DNA of 64,000 nucleotides from NCBI RefSeq assembly GCF_947090785.1, contig NZ_OX352320.1, forward strand, positions 2,480,001-2,544,000. The letters run 5' to 3'. The position numbers and the translations under genes were made by a program. The notes beneath the pieces were generated by a model. The model was given only the letters and a program-made list of their open reading frames with translations. It was not told the DNA's origin and searched no databases. This DNA comes from Rheinheimera sp. MM224. Lineage in GTDB: Bacteria; Pseudomonadota; Gammaproteobacteria; Enterobacterales; Alteromonadaceae. Shown here piece after piece: positions 54,855-64,000 of the stretch (positions are counted from its first letter, which is position 1; every line of letters begins with the position of its first letter).

Positions 54855-55835
54855 TCAAAATAACGTGAGTACCAGTTTGCCCACCACAGCGTTAGCAGCC
54901 AGCAACTGATGCGCCCGCTCCGCTTCTGACCAGTCGATACTTTGCGCCAGCACAGGTTTAATTTTTCCTTCCGCCAAAGCCTTTCCAAACTGCTGACTAA
55001 AATCGCTGATTAATGCTGATTTATAGCCATCTGTTCTGCTTCGAAGTGTGGAGCATAAAAGCTGACCGCGTTTTTTCAGCATCAGGCCTAAATCCAGCTC
55101 TGGTGTCATACGGCCACCCAGCATAGAAAGCACGACAATCTGCCCATCCAGCGCCAACAGCTGAATATCTTTGGCGATGTATTCACCTGCTACAGGGTCG
55201 ATAATCAAATCAAAACCTTGAGGTCGTGCGGCTTTTAGTTCAGCATCAAAATCATGAGTTTTATAGTTCACAGCACAATCGACGCCTAAGGCTAAGCAGG
55301 CTTTGGCTTTTTCGTCCGAACCCACTGTCACAGCAACAAAGCAGCCCATAGCTTTACCCAGCTGTAGAGCTGCTGTGCCAACCCCACTGGCCCCTGCATG
55401 CACCAATAACGCGCCTTGATAGGGCAAATGACCCACAACCCGCATCGCCTGGAAAGCTGTTAAAAACACTTCAGCACAAGCAGCAGCTTCGCTCATACCC
55501 AAAGTTGCAGGCTTTTTGATCAGATGTTCTGCAGACATAGCGACATACTGCGCATAACCACCGCCAGGCACTAAGCCAAATACAGTCTCGCTAAGCCAAT
55601 CTTGCGATACATCATCGGCCACAGCCACCACAGTACCAGCGACTTCCAAACCTAAAATATCGGACTCCCCTGCTGGCGGCGGATAGAGTCCTGAACGCTG
55701 CAATAAATCTGCTCTGTTAATACCTGCAGCTGCGACTTTAACCAGAACCTGCCCGGCTTTTAGCACAGGAACAGCCACTGTGACTTGCTGCAACTGGCTT
55801 TGGCTACCGGGATTAATCACCTCAATAGCGGTCAT
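54855..55835 (-). CDS. zinc-independent quinone oxidoreductase (PIG3/Qor-like)
   Basis: A 326-residue MDR-superfamily enzyme that reduces quinones or enoyl compounds with NADPH. The N-terminal GroES-like part contains AAGINRADLLQRSGLYPPPAG and EVAGTVVAV, the Rossmann part has LVHAGASGVGTAALQLGKAMG and DLIIDPVAGEYI. No zinc-binding cysteines are seen. I prefer the ATG at 55835 (MTAIEVINPG) because the open frame before it would run into the rlmI promoter; the start lacks a strong ribosome site. Also similar to TP53I3-like oxidoreductases. Confidence 0.87.
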   Translation of the reverse strand: MTAIEVINPGSQSQLQQVTVAVPVLKAGQVLVKVAAAGINRADLLQRSGLYPPPAGESDILGLEVAGTVVAVADDVSQDWLSETVFGLVPGGGYAQYVAMSAEHLIKKPATLGMSEAAACAEVFLTAFQAMRVVGHLPYQGALLVHAGASGVGTAALQLGKAMGCFVAVTVGSDEKAKACLALGVDCAVNYKTHDFDAELKAARPQGFDLIIDPVAGEYIAKDIQLLALDGQIVVLSMLGGRMTPELDLGLMLKKRGQLLCSTLRSRTDGYKSALISDFSQQFGKALAEGKIKPVLAQSIDWSEAERAHQLLAANAVVGKLVLTLF

Positions 55836-55952
55836 TTGACTGGGTACGACATGCTTTTGCGTCAATTTGGCTGATCCTTTTAATAGTTTTGCTTTAGCTT
55901 TTGCGCACTCTTCACTAAAATAGCGCCCCTTGCCCATCTACAGAGTAGACCT

Positions 55953-57143
55953 ATGTCTCACAGTATCATTTTACAACCCGAACGCGAAAAATCCTTAAGA
56001 CGCCGCCACCCTTGGGTGTTCTCTAAAGCGGTATTGCAGGTTAAAGGCAAACCAGAGTCGGGTGAAACTGTAGATGTATTGACCCACGATGGGAAATGGT
56101 TATGCCGCGGCGCTTATTCAGCCGACTCGCAGATCCGCGTGCGCGCCTGGACTTTTAACGAAAAAGAACAGATTGATCAGGCCTTTTTCACCCGCCGTAT
56201 TCAGCGTGCCTGGTCTGTGCGTCAGGATATGTATGATTTAAACCAAACCAATGGCTTACGCATAGTAGCAGCTGAATCTGATGGTTTACCTGGCGTGACT
56301 ATCGACTTATACGCCGATGTACTGGTCTGTCAGCTGTTATCCGCTGGTGCCGATGCAAATCGCGAGTTGATTGTCACCGCACTAAAACAAATTTTCCCTG
56401 ACGTCAGCATTTACGAGCGTTCAGACGTGGATGTACGTAAAAAAGAAGGTTTAAAACCAGTCACTGGCTGGTTGCATTTGCCTCGTGAAAGCGGCGAAGT
56501 GGTGATTTTAGAAAACGGCATGAAAATTCTGGTCGATGTGATCAACGGCCACAAAACAGGTTTTTATCTGGATCAACGTGATTCACGCGCTGCAGCAGGC
56601 CGTCTGGCGAAAGGCAAAACCGTGCTGAACTGCTTTAGCTACACCGGCACTTTTGCTTTGTCGTGCTTAAAAGGTGGCGCGGCTCATGTCACTAACGTGG
56701 ATATGTCGGATTTAGCCTTAAAAACCGCAGAACGTAATTTAGCGTTAAATAACATGGAACTGGACAAGGCCAACAACGTCAAACAGGACGTCTTTAAACT
56801 GCTGCGCGAATACAAAGAGCAAGGCAAGTTGTTTGATATGGTAATTTTAGACCCACCAAAATTTGCCGACAGCAAAGCCCAGTTGATGCAAGCCGCCCGC
56901 GGCTACAAAGACATCAACCGTGTCGCTATGCAGTTGGTGAAACCAGGTGGTTTATTACTGACCTTCAGCTGCTCAGGCTTAATGGAAGAAATGCTGTTTC
57001 AGAAAATAGTGGCCGACGCTGCACTGGATGCGAACAAAGATTGTTTGTTTATCGAGAAACTTAGTCAGTCCAGCGACCACCCTATTGCCAGCTTCTACCC
57101 TGAAGGTCATTATCTGAAAGGTTTAGTCTGTAAGGTATTTTAA
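55953..57143 (+). CDS. rlmI: 23S rRNA m5C1962 methyltransferase
   Basis: A 396-residue SAM-dependent methyltransferase of the RlmI/YccW family. An N-terminal PUA domain ([19 protein letters not shown]) precedes an EEHEE-like domain and the methyltransferase core: [32 protein letters not shown] (SAM site), [13 protein letters not shown] and DPPKFADSK. The catalytic Cys is in FSCSGLM. Length matches E. coli RlmI (396). Spacing from the divergent oxidoreductase start is about 117 bases. Confidence 0.95.
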   Translation: MSHSIILQPEREKSLRRRHPWVFSKAVLQVKGKPESGETVDVLTHDGKWLCRGAYSADSQIRVRAWTFNEKEQIDQAFFTRRIQRAWSVRQDMYDLNQTNGLRIVAAESDGLPGVTIDLYADVLVCQLLSAGADANRELIVTALKQIFPDVSIYERSDVDVRKKEGLKPVTGWLHLPRESGEVVILENGMKILVDVINGHKTGFYLDQRDSRAAAGRLAKGKTVLNCFSYTGTFALSCLKGGAAHVTNVDMSDLALKTAERNLALNNMELDKANNVKQDVFKLLREYKEQGKLFDMVILDPPKFADSKAQLMQAARGYKDINRVAMQLVKPGGLLLTFSCSGLMEEMLFQKIVADAALDANKDCLFIEKLSQSSDHPIASFYPEGHYLKGLVCKVF

Positions 57144-57198
57144 GAACCTATTCTCATCCCGGGATTTTGTTCCGGGATCATCACAAAAGGAGTGTTCG

Positions 57199-57774
57199 AT
57201 GACGATGAAAAAATTAGCTTTAATAGTGGCCGCAGCCTTAAGTTTTTCTGCTGCTGCCGACTGGTCCGTCAATAGCGCGCAATCCAGCCTGAATTTTGTC
57301 TCGGTAAAAAATGACGTTGTGGCCGAAACCCACAGCTTTAAAGACTTAACAGGCAAGTTAACTGAAGCAGGCGAGTTTTCGGTCGCTATTCCTGCGCTGA
57401 GCATCGACACAGCCATTCCAATCCGTAACGAACGTATTCTGGAACATGTGTTAGCGGCCAAACAATACGCCACTATCAATGCCAAAGGCAAAGTCGACAG
57501 TAAAGTGTTAACTGGCTTAAAAACCGGTGACAGCGTTGTTGTGGATCAAGCGTTAGATTTGACCTTACTCACTCAAACCCAAAGCCTGATGGCTAAAGTA
57601 AAAGTGACCAAAGTGTCAGACAGCCAATTGGTAGTCACCACTGTTGCGCCAATTATGCTGGACGTAAACAAATTCCAGTTAAATGCAGGCGTAGAAAAAC
57701 TGCGTGAACTGGCAGGCTTAAAAGCCATCAGCCCAATGGTACCAACCACTTTTAGTCTGGTATTGGTGAAGTAG
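57199..57774 (+). CDS. YceI-family periplasmic protein
   Basis: A 191-residue protein with a signal peptide (1-20, ending FSAAA). The mature part, starting ADWSVNSAQSSLNFVSVKND, is a lipocalin-like YceI domain, a family known to bind polyisoprenoids such as ubiquinone. ERILEHVLAAKQYATINA and TFSLVLVK at the end are family blocks. AAAGGAG lies six bases before the ATG. It is followed by a strong terminator and is monocistronic. Exact role unknown. Confidence 0.92.
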   Translation: MTMKKLALIVAAALSFSAAADWSVNSAQSSLNFVSVKNDVVAETHSFKDLTGKLTEAGEFSVAIPALSIDTAIPIRNERILEHVLAAKQYATINAKGKVDSKVLTGLKTGDSVVVDQALDLTLLTQTQSLMAKVKVTKVSDSQLVVTTVAPIMLDVNKFQLNAGVEKLRELAGLKAISPMVPTTFSLVLVK

Positions 57775-57802
57775 ATTTTTGGTTGAGTTTGATTTGTGAA
57801 AC

Positions 57803-57828
57803 AGCCACCTTTTTCGGTGGCTTTTTTT
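57803..57828 (+). terminator. intrinsic terminator after the YceI gene
   Basis: AGCCACC (57803-57809) pairs with GGTGGCT (57816-57822), with six more T downstream. Confidence 0.92.
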
Positions 57829-57883
57829 ATGCTCTATCGTTCAGTATATGAATTGTATTTGGTATGAACCAAATACACCGAGG

Positions 57884-58393
57884 TCAAAACAACACCAATT
57901 TTAATGGCCAATCACCGCCAAAATTAAATATCAAGTACAACACAAAACACAGCAACGCGTAAAATATTGTTCTGATTGCAAGTTTGATTAGCCTGAAATA
58001 ACAGTGCGAATAACTTTTGCTGATAACCTGAAAATCCTTGTCTAAAGATAAAAAAATAAAAAATAGACACAATAAGGAAACTAAGGCTACGAGGAGAAGC
58101 CAGATACTTAGCGGACCGGCAATGAAAATTGATACAATAATGATCCAAATACAAAATACAAACACAGGAATTTGATAAAAATAGGCATCATCATTAGGAC
58201 TATTGCTGTCCGTCGAGTGTAATTTATCAAGGAACGTCACTGATAATAAAATTAGTATTTTAAGAGTAAAAGCCCGGGAATAACTTTCATCTGTTACAAA
58301 ATAATAGAAACTCGCTAGGTCACTGGCTATAAACAGTGCAAGGATCAGTAAGGTCAAAAGCAAGTCTGTTTTATGGGATATTGCCTTAAGCAT
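57884..58393 (-). CDS. four-helix membrane protein of unknown function
   Basis: A 169-residue protein from ATG 58393 (MLKAISHKTDLLL), with AAGGA seven bases upstream. About five hydrophobic stretches are visible (near 10-30, 40-53, 72-95, 98-118 and 140-160). The composition is A/T-rich with many Leu, Ile, Phe and Ser, and differs from the neighbouring housekeeping genes. No family was recognised. It stands alone between the YceI gene (convergent) and the LprI/MliC-type gene (divergent). Confidence 0.7.
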   Translation of the reverse strand: MLKAISHKTDLLLTLLILALFIASDLASFYYFVTDESYSRAFTLKILILLSVTFLDKLHSTDSNSPNDDAYFYQIPVFVFCIWIIIVSIFIAGPLSIWLLLVALVSLLCLFFIFLSLDKDFQVISKSYSHCYFRLIKLAIRTIFYALLCFVLYLIFNFGGDWPLKLVLF

Positions 58394-58648
58394 TTTTATT
58401 CCTTTTTTCGTACAGACGAATGACTGATCTGGCTGACAAAACAAGCTTATGATTGTTCTTAACTTACTGAATAAAGATAGTAAGTTACCCAAAATATACG
58501 ATTAAAAGCGCCTCTGTAAAGCTTAATAAATCGACTTTGGCAGAAGAAAAACTATTCGTTTAGCAACAGCATAATTTTTACTAGCCTGCCTTGAAATCCC
58601 TCACTTTCCCTGACACTGTTAACACAGCAAATTCAAAAGGATAGGAAG

Positions 58649-59227
58649 ATGAAACTTTTACTTATCGTCACCACCCTACTCGCCACAGCTCAGCTTCAGG
58701 CTGCCGCAGCAGACAACCAAATCAATTGCCAGGCGAAAGACTTAGGTACTGTCGACCAACTGATTTGTTCAGACCAAGAGCTGCTCAAACAAGATCAGCA
58801 ACTGGCAGAGGTGTATCAGCAGGCTTTGCTAAAAGCGGCCAATGAAAAACCACCTCTGTTAAAAGCTGAGCAGCGCGGTTGAGTAAAAGGGAAAGCCGAT
58901 TGCTGGAAAGAAGAGGATAAAAAAGCCTGTGCTTCAACGCTTTATACCCAGCGTATTGCCGAGTTACAGGCGCGTTATGAACTGGTTCCTGTCAGTAAAA
59001 AACTACTGCTTAGCTGTGAAAATAATCCGGCCAATGAAATTTCAGTTCGTTATTACCCCACCACACCAGCCACTTTAATTGCGGATTATGGTGATCAGGT
59101 ATCTTTAATGTATCAGCAAGCTGACCAGAGTTATGTCGGAAGAAATGAAAAACTATCGGAGCAAAAGGGTATTTTTACTGTGCAATGGGGTTATGAAGCA
59201 CCGCTGATGAGCTGCAAAACTAAATAG
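58649..59227 (+). pseudogene. LprI/DUF1311-MliC type lysozyme-inhibitor gene with in-frame TGA
   Basis: The frame starts with a signal peptide (MKLLLIVTTLLATAQLQAAA), then a LprI-N/DUF1311 domain (INCQAKDLGTVDQLICSDQELLKQDQQLAEVYQQAL). At 58880-58882 a TGA follows AEQRG; the same frame then continues without another stop to TAG at 59225-59227, coding VKGKADCWKEED...C and a MliC-like domain (SCENNPANEISVRYYP ... WGYEAPLMSCKTK). Homologues read QRGW-x-KGR-x-x-CWK, so TGA replaces a conserved Trp (TGG). Either a recent nonsense mutation or a base-call error. The intact product would be a periplasmic inhibitor of lysozyme. Confidence 0.82.
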
Positions 59228-59249
59228 CAGTAAGCGCTGCGAAGGCTAG

Positions 59250-59549
59250 TTAATTCAGCTCTATGATTTGCACACCCAGCTGGTAGCAGTCTTCTTGTTC
59301 CTGAGCGCAGCGCATTACTTTAGCGTGGGCGGATAAAGGTGGAATACTGGGGTTGGAGCTTTGCATTTTGATGTAGAGCAGAATGCCCATCTCAAGCGGC
59401 TCATCTATTTCCAGCGACATGCCGGTAGAACTTAAATCACGGCAAATGGCGTTGATCACCCGGCCCGATTGTGGATCGTTGATCATCAGCTGGACCTGAG
59501 AATTCACCATCATACGGTAGTAGTTGCGTTTATCGCTGTGGCCTAACAT
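59250..59549 (-). CDS. PilZ domain protein
   Basis: A 99-residue single PilZ domain. It starts MLGHSDKRNYYRMMVNSQVQ, where RNYYR is the c-di-GMP-binding RxxxR motif, and DLSSTGMSLEID is the D/N-x-S-x-x-G motif. It should bind c-di-GMP and change partner activity. It converges on the pseudogene and lies 80 bases downstream of the response-regulator gene on the same strand, so the two may be one transcription unit. Confidence 0.9.
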   Translation of the reverse strand: MLGHSDKRNYYRMMVNSQVQLMINDPQSGRVINAICRDLSSTGMSLEIDEPLEMGILLYIKMQSSNPSIPPLSAHAKVMRCAQEQEDCYQLGVQIIELN

Positions 59550-59629
59550 AGACTTTACTGCCTTTGCTTATTGCATGATATTTAAAGCGTCGCATCTTTT
59601 ATAGATCGGCCACAAGCTGCTGTAAAGGC

Positions 59630-60016
59630 TTATTTGTGCAAATGACTGCAGAGTAAATCGTCCACCAGCATCTGAATATGTCGGGCGCTGATAGGTTTGC
59701 TGACAAAAGCGTCTGCGCCGGCGTCCAATGCAGTTAATTCATCGCGCGGAGTATCCATACCAGACATCATCAGAATAGGAATATGGCCGGTTTCTGGGGC
59801 GTTTTTCAGCAGGCGGCAGGTATCCAGACCATCCAGGCCTGGCATACAGATATCCATCATCACCAGATCAGGTTGTTGCTGCAACACCAGTTGCAAAGCT
59901 TCTACCCCACTTTTGGCGTAGGACAACTGATAAAAAGGCGACAAAGCCAACTCCAGCAGACGAAACATAAAATCTTCGTCGTCCACTATCATGACCTTCT
60001 TTTGCTTCAGTTCCAT
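59630..60016 (-). CDS. single-domain response regulator (CheY-like)
   Basis: A 128-residue receiver domain without output domain. The acidic pocket is VDDED near the N-terminus, the phosphoacceptor is the Asp in LVMMDICMPGLDG, the conserved Thr/Ser position is in ILMMSGMD and the Lys is in FVSKPIS. I chose the ATG at 60016 because AAGGA is eight bases upstream; two earlier in-frame ATGs exist (60025, 60040). It may act by protein-protein contact; a nearby PilZ gene hints at c-di-GMP-related control. The kinase is not in the window. Confidence 0.92.
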   Translation of the reverse strand: MELKQKKVMIVDDEDFMFRLLELALSPFYQLSYAKSGVEALQLVLQQQPDLVMMDICMPGLDGLDTCRLLKNAPETGHIPILMMSGMDTPRDELTALDAGADAFVSKPISARHIQMLVDDLLCSHLHK

Positions 60017-60116
60017 TGTCTGCATCCTTGTGATCTCCATTCAAACGCATCGATGCGTTTGACTTAAGTGTATGGCCTATTTAACGATTTGCCAAAAAAT
60101 CAGCCAAAAATTAACT

Positions 60117-63100
60117 TTACTTTAACTCACTAACTGCCAGCAAAATGCGTTTTACCGACACTGGATAAGGTGTTCCCAAAGTTTGAGCATGCAAGGACAC
60201 TTTAAGTTCCTCCAGCATCCAGCGGATGGCCAGCACTGGTTCCGGAATAGTGCGGCCGGCATATTTACCCAGCAGGCTTTGATAAGCTTCTTCTGCTTTT
60301 TGGTATTCGTGTGACATCAAGCGGTCACGGTTTGGATCCACAGGCAGTTTTTCCTGACGTTTTTGTAGCGCTTGTAAATATCGCAAAATAGCATCTAAAC
60401 GTGCCGCACCATGAGTACTGACAAAACCCTTAAACAGCAAAGAGTCGAGATGTTGCTTGATTTCACCCTGACCTTGCACATGTTTTAACTCAACTTTACC
60501 TTTGAGCTTTTTCTGAATTTCATGGCCGAGGGTTAAAATCTGCTCCACTTTCAGCGCGATACGAAGCACTGTTTCACCCAGCTCTGCGCGGATCTTCTCT
60601 TTGACAGCGGTAAAGTCAGCTTCTGTTTCAGGCCAGGGCTGTTCACTGATCAGTTGATCAACACCAGCGGCGATACAGTCGTCTATCAGCTCCAGCACTT
60701 TGCCAAAAGGATTAAAGTACAAACCAAGCTTGGCCTTGTTGGGCAAGGATTCCTGCAGGTACTTCACTGGCGATGGCACATTGAGCAAAACCAATCGGCG
60801 CAAACCCAGTTTGCTTTGCTCAGCCGCTTGTTCGGCGTTATCCAACAGCTTAATAGACACCGAATCTTTGTTATCCACCAAAGCCGGATAAGCTTTGATT
60901 TGATAACCGGCCTGCATTTTGATGTATTCACGCGGCAACTGGCCAAAAGACCACTGTGTCAGCTTATCCTGCTCTATACCCCGCTCAGCCACCTGGCTTA
61001 AGTTCTGCTGTACTTTGCCTTGCAGCTCTTGTTTTAATAGCGCCAAAGAGCGGCCTTGTTTTAAAGTCGTGCCTTTATCATCCACCACCTTAAAGTTAAA
61101 CTTCAGATGAGTTTCAATACCCGAAAGCTCCCAGGCATCGTCCGGAATAGTCACGCCCGACATACGTTTTAATCTGTTGCTGACCACATCCAGCAAAGGC
61201 CCGTCTTCCGGTTTAATACTTTGCAATAAGGCATCGGCGTAATTTGGTGCTGGCACAAAGTTGCGCCTGTATTGTTTGGGCAGGCATTTAATCAGCGCCA
61301 CTAATAAATCGTGCCGCAGGCCCGGGATCAGCCAGTCAAAGCCCTGCTCTTCCAGCTGATTCAGCAAGGACAACGGCACCACCAGACTGACACCATCATC
61401 TGGCGCGCCAGGTGAAAAATGATAATCCAGAGGTAAAGTTAAATTGCCCTGACGCCAGAATTCGGGGAATTTATCGGCAGTGACTTCAGAGGCGTCACGC
61501 TTATACAGCTGTTCTAAATCCAGATGCAGTAATTTAGCGTCTTTGGCTTTGGCCTCTTTCCACCATTTAGCAAAATCCACTCTGTTATTGGCCCAGACCG
61601 GAATTTTTTCAGCGTAAAACGCAGCTAAGGTCTCTTCATCCACCAGAATATCGCGGCGGCGGGCTTTTTCTTCCAGCTCTGTCACTTGCTCAATCAGCTT
61701 TTGGTTATGGGCTAAAAAGCTTTCGTTCAGGCCTAAATCCTGCTCCACCAAAGCACTGCGGATAAAAATGTTGTGACAAGTGGCAGGGTCTATTTTGCTG
61801 TACAGCACAGGGCGTTTGCCGACAATGATCAGGCCATACAAAGACACCTGTTCATAGGCCACTACCGCGCCTTTTTTCTTTTCCCAGTGCGGCTCGCTAT
61901 AACTGCGGGTGACTAAATGCATAGCCGCAGGTTCAACCCATTCAGGCTCAATTTTTGCCACAGCACGGGCATAAAGCTTGGAGGTTTCAACCAGTTCAGC
62001 GGCCATCACCCATTTGGGTTTACGTTTAAATAAGCTGCTGCCAGGGAAGACAAAAAAGCGGCTTTGGCGTGGGCCCATATAATCGGCGTCGCTATCGCGG
62101 CTACCGATTTGGCCTAATAAACCTGTCAATAAAGCACTGTGAATTTGCTCGTAGGACGCAACCTGCGAATTCAGGCTCCATTGCTGCTCGCTACAAATTT
62201 GGCTTAACTGGCCAAATAAGTCCTGCCATTCGCGCACACGCAGGTAGTTCAACAGCTCTTGTTTACATAAACGGCGGAACTGGTTATTGGTCAGCTCGTC
62301 CTGCTTCTCTTGCAGATAAGCCCAAAGCTTGAGCCAGGCACTGAAATCTGAATCCGGATCGGCAAAACGGCCATGTAATTCATCAGCTTTTTGTTGTTTA
62401 TCCAGCGGACGTTCGCGTGGGTCCTGAATCGACAAAGCTGAGACAATCACCAACACTTCCTGCAAACAGCTGTGTTCTGTCGCCGCAAATACCATACGGG
62501 CTAAACGAGGATCAACAGGTAAACGGCTGATTTGACGGCCTAAGTCGGTCATTTGCAAACTATGGCTATTGGACTGAGGCTTGACTGCTCCCAGCTCTTC
62601 TAACAGCTTAATACCGTCGTTAATAAAACGACTGTCTGGCCGCTCTAAAAACGGGAAAGCCTGAATATCACCTAAGCCCAACGCCAGCATCTGCAAAATA
62701 ACAGAGGCTAAGTTGGTGCGCAGAATTTCCGGGTCAGTAAATTCTGGTCTGCCATTAAAATCTTCTTCGCTGTATAACCGAATACAGATACCAGCGGCTA
62801 CACGACCACAACGGCCTTTGCGCTGATTGGCACTGGCCTGACTGACAGCTTCAATCGGCAGCTGTTGTACCTTAGAGCGGTAGCTATAACGCGAGATCCG
62901 CACTGTGCCAGGGTCTATCACATAACGAATACCAGGCACTGTTAACGAGGTTTCAGCCACGTTGGTCGACAGCACTATTCTGCGGCCAACATGGTTTTGG
63001 AAGATCAGGTTTTGCTCGGCTGCACTTAAACGGGCGTACAGTGGCAGTATTTCAGTGTGAGGCAGTTTTAACTTTTCCAGCGCATCGGCTGTATCACGAA

Positions 63101-64000
63101 TTTCGCGCTCGCCGTTTAAGAAAATCAGAATATCGCCGGGAGGCTCGCGGTACAGCTCTTCCACTGCATCAAAGATAGATTGCAGCTGGTCAGCATCTTT
63201 ATCGTCGTTTTCCGCCAAAGGCCGGTAACGGGTTTCGACCGGATAAGTGCGGCCTGAGACTTCGATAATAGGCGCATCAAAAAAGTGTTTGGAAAAACGC
63301 TCTGGATCTATGGTGGCCGAGGTAATAATGACTTTTAAATCAGGGCGGCGCGGCAACAGCTGTTTTAAATAGCCTAATAAAAAGTCGATATTTAAACTGC
63401 GTTCGTGCGCTTCGTCGATGATCAGTGTGTCGTATTGATTTAAAAATCTGTCCTGCTGAATTTCAGCCAGCAACACACCGTCCGTCATCAGTTTGACTAA
63501 AGTAGTGGGTGCAGTGTGATCGCCAAAACGGATTTTATAACCCACCTGCTGACCAACAGGGCATTTCAGCTCTTCAGCCAAACGTGCAGAGACACTACGG
63601 GCTGCTAAACGCCGGGGTTGGGTATGGCCTATCATGCCAGCAACACCGCGACCTAACTCTAAACAGATTTTTGGAATTTGGGTGGTTTTACCTGAGCCTG
63701 TTTCACCGGCAATAATCACTACCTGATGTTTAGCAATGGCGGCTTTAATATCGTCTTTTTTACCTACGACAGGCAGTTCAGCCGGGTATTCAATAGTGGG
63801 GACAGCAGCCAAACGTTGAGCCCGTAGCTGCATAGAGGCGGTAATTTTTACCGACAACTGCTGCATTAACTGCTGCTGTTTGCTCTCATCCTGCTGCTTT
63901 TTAATGTTCTGTACGGACTGGCGAAAACGGTGCTGATCTTTGGATAAAGAATTAGCAATGGCTTTGGTAAGCGCGGCAACAGAAATTTCAGCGTCCGTAT
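60117..64000 (-). CDS. hrpA: ATP-dependent RNA helicase HrpA (5' end outside the window)
   Basis: At least 1294 codons of a DEAH-box helicase. GETGSGKTT (motif I), DEAHERS (motif II), TSATIDPERF (motif III), TNVAETSLTVPGI, and QRKGRCGR (motif VI) are visible, followed by the HA2/OB-fold parts and the long HrpA-specific C-terminal region. Although an ATG at 63866 opens MQQLSVKITA, the same frame continues without a stop to the window edge, coding DQHRFRQSVQNIKKQQ, which resembles the N-terminal part of E. coli HrpA. The real start is therefore a little beyond 64000. Confidence 0.95.
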   Translation of the reverse strand, partial: TDAEISVAALTKAIANSLSKDQHRFRQSVQNIKKQQDESKQQQLMQQLSVKITASMQLRAQRLAAVPTIEYPAELPVVGKKDDIKAAIAKHQVVIIAGETGSGKTTQIPKICLELGRGVAGMIGHTQPRRLAARSVSARLAEELKCPVGQQVGYKIRFGDHTAPTTLVKLMTDGVLLAEIQQDRFLNQYDTLIIDEAHERSLNIDFLLGYLKQLLPRRPDLKVIITSATIDPERFSKHFFDAPIIEVSGRTYPVETRYRPLAENDDKDADQLQSIFDAVEELYREPPGDILIFLNGEREIRDTADALEKLKLPHTEILPLYARLSAAEQNLIFQNHVGRRIVLSTNVAETSLTVPGIRYVIDPGTVRISRYSYRSKVQQLPIEAVSQASANQRKGRCGRVAAGICIRLYSEEDFNGRPEFTDPEILRTNLASVILQMLALGLGDIQAFPFLERPDSRFINDGIKLLEELGAVKPQSNSHSLQMTDLGRQISRLPVDPRLARMVFAATEHSCLQEVLVIVSALSIQDPRERPLDKQQKADELHGRFADPDSDFSAWLKLWAYLQEKQDELTNNQFRRLCKQELLNYLRVREWQDLFGQLSQICSEQQWSLNSQVASYEQIHSALLTGLLGQIGSRDSDADYMGPRQSRFFVFPGSSLFKRKPKWVMAAELVETSKLYARAVAKIEPEWVEPAAMHLVTRSYSEPHWEKKKGAVVAYEQVSLYGLIIVGKRPVLYSKIDPATCHNIFIRSALVEQDLGLNESFLAHNQKLIEQVTELEEKARRRDILVDEETLAAFYAEKIPVWANNRVDFAKWWKEAKAKDAKLLHLDLEQLYKRDASEVTADKFPEFWRQGNLTLPLDYHFSPGAPDDGVSLVVPLSLLNQLEEQGFDWLIPGLRHDLLVALIKCLPKQYRRNFVPAPNYADALLQSIKPEDGPLLDVVSNRLKRMSGVTIPDDAWELSGIETHLKFNFKVVDDKGTTLKQGRSLALLKQELQGKVQQNLSQVAERGIEQDKLTQWSFGQLPREYIKMQAGYQIKAYPALVDNKDSVSIKLLDNAEQAAEQSKLGLRRLVLLNVPSPVKYLQESLPNKAKLGLYFNPFGKVLELIDDCIAAGVDQLISEQPWPETEADFTAVKEKIRAELGETVLRIALKVEQILTLGHEIQKKLKGKVELKHVQGQGEIKQHLDSLLFKGFVSTHGAARLDAILRYLQALQKRQEKLPVDPNRDRLMSHEYQKAEEAYQSLLGKYAGRTIPEPVLAIRWMLEELKVSLHAQTLGTPYPVSVKRILLAVSELK

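Noticed and set aside
58880..58882. TGA read as selenocysteine
   Set aside because: The family has Trp at this place and no SECIS-like hairpin is evident right after the codon; a nonsense mutation or base error is simpler.
63866..64000. hrpA starting at ATG 63866
   Set aside because: The frame stays open to the window edge and codes a segment resembling the N-terminus of known HrpA, so the true start lies outside.

Overview
The window looks like chromosome from a gammaproteobacterium of the Alteromonadales/Chromatiaceae group, most likely Rheinheimera or Pararheinheimera. Support comes from gene neighbourhoods seen here (zapC-pyrD, msrC-proQ-prc, pepN-DUF2835, apbC next to metG), the 180 kDa-class NAD-glutamate dehydrogenase, and a chromosomal PER-type beta-lactamase. 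The genus is an inference from remembered families, not from a database search. Almost all DNA is coding, mostly on the minus strand up to about 37 kb, and no insertion sequence, integrase, prophage, CRISPR array or rRNA was seen.

Layout. 1-4.6 kb: tail of alanine dehydrogenase, a DUF192 protein, a ccdAB toxin-antitoxin pair, a DUF2960-like protein with an acyltransferase, zapC and pyrD. 4.7-17 kb: the giant NAD-glutamate dehydrogenase, then an envelope cassette (DUF1302 barrel, DUF1329, YCF48 repeat protein, RND/MMPL permease) that probably moves a hydrophobic compound. 17-30 kb: DUF2835-pepN, nhaC, then msrC, a small acidic unknown, proQ and prc; a SIMPL protein; and a two-gene unit of a Ser/Thr-type kinase and an M1 aminopeptidase. 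29.8-37.4 kb: branched-chain 2-oxoacid dehydrogenase E1alpha/E1beta/E2, astE, a secreted LTD-endonuclease I and an EamA transporter. 37.5-42.8 kb: an exported catalase-like protein, a LysR regulator divergent from an SbtA-type bicarbonate transporter, tRNA-Pro(GGG), an unrecognised three-gene operon and an unrecognised 209-residue protein. 43-46.6 kb: ABC exporter, glutathione S-transferase and PER beta-lactamase. 46.6-64 kb: DUF3300 protein, EamA transporter, apbC-dcd, metG, an MFS transporter, a quinone oxidoreductase, rlmI, a YceI protein, an unknown membrane protein, an LprI/MliC-type gene broken by an in-frame TGA, a PilZ protein, a response regulator and hrpA, which runs off the right edge.

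The most important locus is 43.0-46.5 kb. The beta-lactamase matches my memory of PER-1 along its whole 308 residues, and it sits beside a GST gene and an intact ABC-transporter gene. The same trio (blaPER-gst-abct) is what is found, often with a shortened abct, in mobile resistance contexts of clinical bacteria. Here it lies among ordinary chromosomal genes with no mobile element, so it looks like the native, pre-mobilisation form. The best candidates for undescribed biology are the three-gene operon at 41.0-42.05 kb, the kinase-peptidase pair, and the four-gene envelope cassette.
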